From: Flavobacteriales bacterium | Lineage (GTDB): Bacteria; Bacteroidota; Bacteroidia; Flavobacteriales; Flavobacteriaceae | Assembly (NCBI GenBank): GCA_024641135.1 | Contig: JAHEDS010000011.1 | Coordinates: 1-36,137, forward strand | Direction of reading: 5' to 3' | Length of the DNA stretch: 36,137 nt | Shown: positions 33,842 to 36,137 of the stretch, one piece after another | Layout: each line of letters starts with the position of its first letter | Numbering within the stretch: the first letter of the stretch is position 1 | Translations under genes and position numbers: made by a program | The notes under the pieces: model-generated | Told to the model about the DNA's origin: nothing | Seen by the model: the letters and a program-made list of their open reading frames with translations, nothing else | The model's database searches: none

Positions 33842-34624
33842 ATGAAGAAGAAACTACTTATTCTTACAGCAATACTTACAATGCAATTCTCCATTGGGCA
33901 AATTGCGTCTTCATTTGGTGATGGAGAATGGTTCAAATTTAAAATGAGTTACAGTGGGTTCTTAAAAGCAGGAAATGCAACTCTTTCAGTAAAAGAAACG
34001 ACATTAAAAAACAAAGAAGTGTATCATGTTGTTGGAAAAGGCTGGACTACAGGAATGATAAAATGGTTTTTCAAAGTACAAGACAGATACGAAAGTTACT
34101 TTGACAAAAAAACTTTAGTACCATATAAATTTATTAGAAATATTGATGAAGGAGGTCACACAAAGGATTTAGAAGTTGAATTTGATCAGGTAAATAATAA
34201 AGCTTTTGTAAATGACAAAAAGAATAATGAAAAAAAGGTTTTCGATATGACTCCGAATGTGCAAGATATGGTGTCGACCTACTATTATTTGCGTAATAAT
34301 TTAAAAATAGACAACTTAAAAGTCGGAGATGAAGTTAAAGTAGACATGTTTTTTGATGAGGAAATTTATGGCTTTAAACTGCAGTATTTGGGAGAGGAGA
34401 CCATCAATACAGAATTTGGTAATATTGAAGCGTTAAAATTTAGGCCGTATGTTATGGCAGGGCGCGTTTTTAAAGAAGAAGAAAGTTTAACGCTTTGGGT
34501 TTCAAAAGATAAAAATAAATTACCTTTGCGCATTAAAGCCGATTTGGCAGTAGGCTCATTAAGAGCTGACCTTGAAGCTTTTAAGGGCTTAAAATATCCG
34601 TTTAGAATTATTGTTGATAATTAA
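33842..34624 (+). CDS. Exported DUF3108 domain protein
   Basis: A 260-residue protein with a signal peptide (MKKKLLILTAILTMQFSIGQ). The body fits the DUF3108 beta-barrel-like family: GEWFKFKMSYSGFLKAGNATLSV at the start of the mature chain, YHVVGKGWTTGMIKWFFKVQDRYESYFD, LVPYKFIRNIDEGG, and a C-terminal LTLWVSKDKNKLPLRIKADLAVGSL. No catalytic residues are recognised, and the function of the family is unknown; a role in handling or binding a lipid or peptidoglycan fragment has been supposed but not shown from this sequence. It is the first gene of a probable unit with tryptophan dioxygenase (gap 6 bases). Confidence 0.85.
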   Translation: MKKKLLILTAILTMQFSIGQIASSFGDGEWFKFKMSYSGFLKAGNATLSVKETTLKNKEVYHVVGKGWTTGMIKWFFKVQDRYESYFDKKTLVPYKFIRNIDEGGHTKDLEVEFDQVNNKAFVNDKKNNEKKVFDMTPNVQDMVSTYYYLRNNLKIDNLKVGDEVKVDMFFDEEIYGFKLQYLGEETINTEFGNIEALKFRPYVMAGRVFKEEESLTLWVSKDKNKLPLRIKADLAVGSLRADLEAFKGLKYPFRIIVDN

Positions 34625-34630
34625 AATAAA

Positions 34631-35548
34631 TTGGAAAAGGAAACAACTAAACAACTTAAAGAAAAATTTCAGAAAATAGGGCAAGATTTAGACGTCCATT
34701 TAGAGGGCTTGTTCTACAGTAAGCCTATTAATTATTGGGATTATATTCACACGGATTCATTATTAAATCTACAAATACCCCGAACATCATTTCCCGATGA
34801 GATGGTTTTTATTATGTATCATCAAATTAATGAATTGTTGTTTAAAATGATTCTTGCTGAAATTGAACAGGTTGCCAAAACGGAAAATGTAGATGCAGCA
34901 ATGTTTTCATCTAAGTTAATGCGAATAAGCCGGTATTTTGATATGCTTACATCTTCTTTTAGTATTATGAAAGACGGTATGGATGTAGATCAATATAATA
35001 AATTTAGAACGGCTTTAACACCAGCAAGTGGGTTTCAAAGTGCGCAATATAGAAAGATTGAATTTGCATCGACTGAGCTTATAAACCTAATCGATAAAAG
35101 ATTTAGAGAAACTATCGATAGGAATTCGTCCTATGAGAATGCCTTTGAACATTTGTATTGGCAAGCTGCAGGGAAAGATTATAAAACTGGTAAAAAAAAT
35201 TATACATTAACAGTTTTTGAAGATAAATACAAAGAGGAATTTATTAGATTTACCGAATTTTATAATACACACAATTTGTGGACAAAATTTAAAGCTTTGC
35301 CACAAGCTGAGAAGGAGAATAAAGAATTAATAAAAGCCATGCGCCATTATGATTACACAGTTAATATAAAATGGGTAATGGCACATTACAATACAGCAAA
35401 TCATTATTTAAACATAGGTGGGAAAACCACCGAAGCAACAGGAGGGAGTGAATGGGTAAAATATATGCATCCAAAATATCAAAAAAGGATATTTTTTCCA
35501 GATTTATGGACCAAAAAAGAGTTAGAGAATTGGGGAACAGAGGTATAA
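34631..35548 (+). CDS. kynA: Tryptophan 2,3-dioxygenase
   Basis: A haem enzyme that opens the indole ring of tryptophan to N-formylkynurenine, the first step of the kynurenine route. The start is TTG: an in-frame stop lies just upstream and the next Met is at residue 58. The 305 residues include MVFIMYHQINELLFKMIL with distal His64, MKDGMDVDQYNKFRTALTPASGFQSAQ in the substrate site, and the proximal haem ligand His258 in NHYLNIGGKTTEATGGS; TGGS binds the amino acid. Family length is typical. The end overlaps the next reading frame by 43 bases. No kynurenine formamidase or kynureninase is visible here. Confidence 0.95.
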   Translation: MEKETTKQLKEKFQKIGQDLDVHLEGLFYSKPINYWDYIHTDSLLNLQIPRTSFPDEMVFIMYHQINELLFKMILAEIEQVAKTENVDAAMFSSKLMRISRYFDMLTSSFSIMKDGMDVDQYNKFRTALTPASGFQSAQYRKIEFASTELINLIDKRFRETIDRNSSYENAFEHLYWQAAGKDYKTGKKNYTLTVFEDKYKEEFIRFTEFYNTHNLWTKFKALPQAEKENKELIKAMRHYDYTVNIKWVMAHYNTANHYLNIGGKTTEATGGSEWVKYMHPKYQKRIFFPDLWTKKELENWGTEV

Positions 35549-36137
35549 TAATTTTTATACTGGCAATAAGTTTATTTGCTTGTAAAGAGAAATCTGACAA
35601 TAATTTAGAAGAAGAAGCTCTAGAAGATGTTGCGGTAGTTGAGCCTGATATTTATGAGTTTGGCTTTAATTTAAATGATTATGTTGTTAAACGTGATACC
35701 ATTAGACGCGGGGATAGTTTTGGAACAATTTTGGAGCGCAATAAAATTGGTTATCCCAGAATTTTCCACATAGCACAAAAGGCAAGAGATACTTTTGATA
35801 TTAGAAAACTTCAAGTTGGAAAACCTTATACCCTGTTGTGTTCTAAAGATTCTCTTGAAATTCCGAGATGCTTTATATATCAACCAAATGTTGAGGAATA
35901 CGTAGTGGTAAGTTTTCAGGATTCCATTCATGCGTATACCAGTAGAAAGCCAATAACCTATATTGAAAAAACAGTGTCAGGAGTTATAAAGACCAATATT
36001 TCAGATGCTATGGACGAACAAGGACTTAGTGTTATGTTAGCTTATAAGATGGCTGATGAAATTTTTGCTTGGACAATTGATTTTAGGCGCCTTCAAAAAG
36101 GGGATAGATTTAAAGTTATTTATACAGATAAATATAT
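35506..36137 (+). CDS. Lipoprotein resembling the N-terminal part of an M23 peptidase (cut by window edge)
   Basis: The open frame begins at ATG 35506, inside the kynA 3' end, or possibly TTG 35530, and runs off the right edge after about 210 residues. The start is a lipoprotein signal (IIIFILAISLFAC, Cys26 if the ATG is used), with acidic residues after the cysteine. The following NDYVVKRDTIRRGDSFGTIL has the look of an OapA/LysM-like beta domain, and GYPRIFHIAQKARDTFDIRKLQVGKPYTLL continues it; SGVIKTNISDAMDEQGL then AYKMADEIFAWTIDFRRLQKGDRFKVIY is the segment that normally leads into an M23 peptidase core. The catalytic core itself (HxxxD, HxH) would be beyond the window, so the enzyme call is inferred. 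Confidence 0.8.
   Translation, partial: MDQKRVRELGNRGIIIFILAISLFACKEKSDNNLEEEALEDVAVVEPDIYEFGFNLNDYVVKRDTIRRGDSFGTILERNKIGYPRIFHIAQKARDTFDIRKLQVGKPYTLLCSKDSLEIPRCFIYQPNVEEYVVVSFQDSIHAYTSRKPITYIEKTVSGVIKTNISDAMDEQGLSVMLAYKMADEIFAWTIDFRRLQKGDRFKVIYTDKY

Noticed and set aside
1-36137. Search for mobile elements, prophage, CRISPR, toxin-antitoxin or known defence genes
   Set aside because: No transposase, integrase, Cas, restriction or toxin-like protein is encoded, no terminal inverted repeats or target duplications were seen, and base composition looks uniform.

Overview
This is an AT-rich, gene-dense chromosomal window from a member of the Bacteroidota, almost certainly the family Flavobacteriaceae. 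Four things point there: promoters that match the Bacteroidetes pattern TTG-N~20-TAnnTTTG rather than -35/-10; near absence of Shine-Dalgarno sites; a protein with a C-terminal domain resembling type IX secretion (T9SS) sorting domains; and family-typical genes (DUF4270 lipoprotein, TonB-dependent receptor with a carboxypeptidase-regulatory-like N-terminus, the ~1130-residue type-2 IleRS). I see no tRNA, rRNA, CRISPR array, transposase or prophage gene. The window looks like core chromosome, cut through a gene at both ends.

Layout. 1-5372 (minus strand): 5' part of a TonB-dependent receptor gene, a long hairpin terminator, glmS, a DUF4270 lipoprotein and a one-domain glycogen-synthase-like protein. 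5569-10349 (plus): panC and panD (pantothenate/CoA branch), a YbhN-type flippase-like membrane protein, an esterase-fold protein that lacks the serine nucleophile, and radA. 10350-10816 is the largest gene-free stretch and has ordered short repeats. 10817-15469 encodes a 1550-residue secreted protein with calcium-binding repeats, a LamG domain and a sorting-domain-like C-terminus, closed by a strong terminator. 15605-21004: a NIPSNAP protein, ileS, a TraR/DksA-like protein and lspA. 21093-22979: an uncharacterised exported protein with an OmpA-like segment.

25839-22976 (minus) is a tight four-gene operon: retropepsin-like protease (RimB family), RimK glutamate ligase, an AstE/AspA-type zinc deacylase and 5-formyltetrahydrofolate cyclo-ligase. 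It has writer and potential eraser activities for glutamate tails side by side and is the most system-like block here. Divergent from it are uvrC (apparently leaderless) and an overlapping patatin/outer-membrane-barrel gene, then a family 9 glycosyltransferase. 31272-35548 holds aromatic amino-acid catabolism: homogentisate dioxygenase, 4-hydroxyphenylpyruvate dioxygenase, a DUF3108 protein and tryptophan 2,3-dioxygenase, followed by a partial lipoprotein gene resembling the N-terminus of M23 peptidases.

Most notable points: an altered GVHH active-site signature in IleRS; the RimK/RimB/deacylase operon; leaderless starts for panD and uvrC; a truncated GT5 protein without the KTGG motif; a DksA-like protein missing three of four zinc cysteines; two places where a terminator and the next promoter share the same bases; and a Phe/Tyr-rich mini-ORF ahead of the tyrosine-degradation genes. 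Homology calls come from reading motifs by eye; no database search was run.
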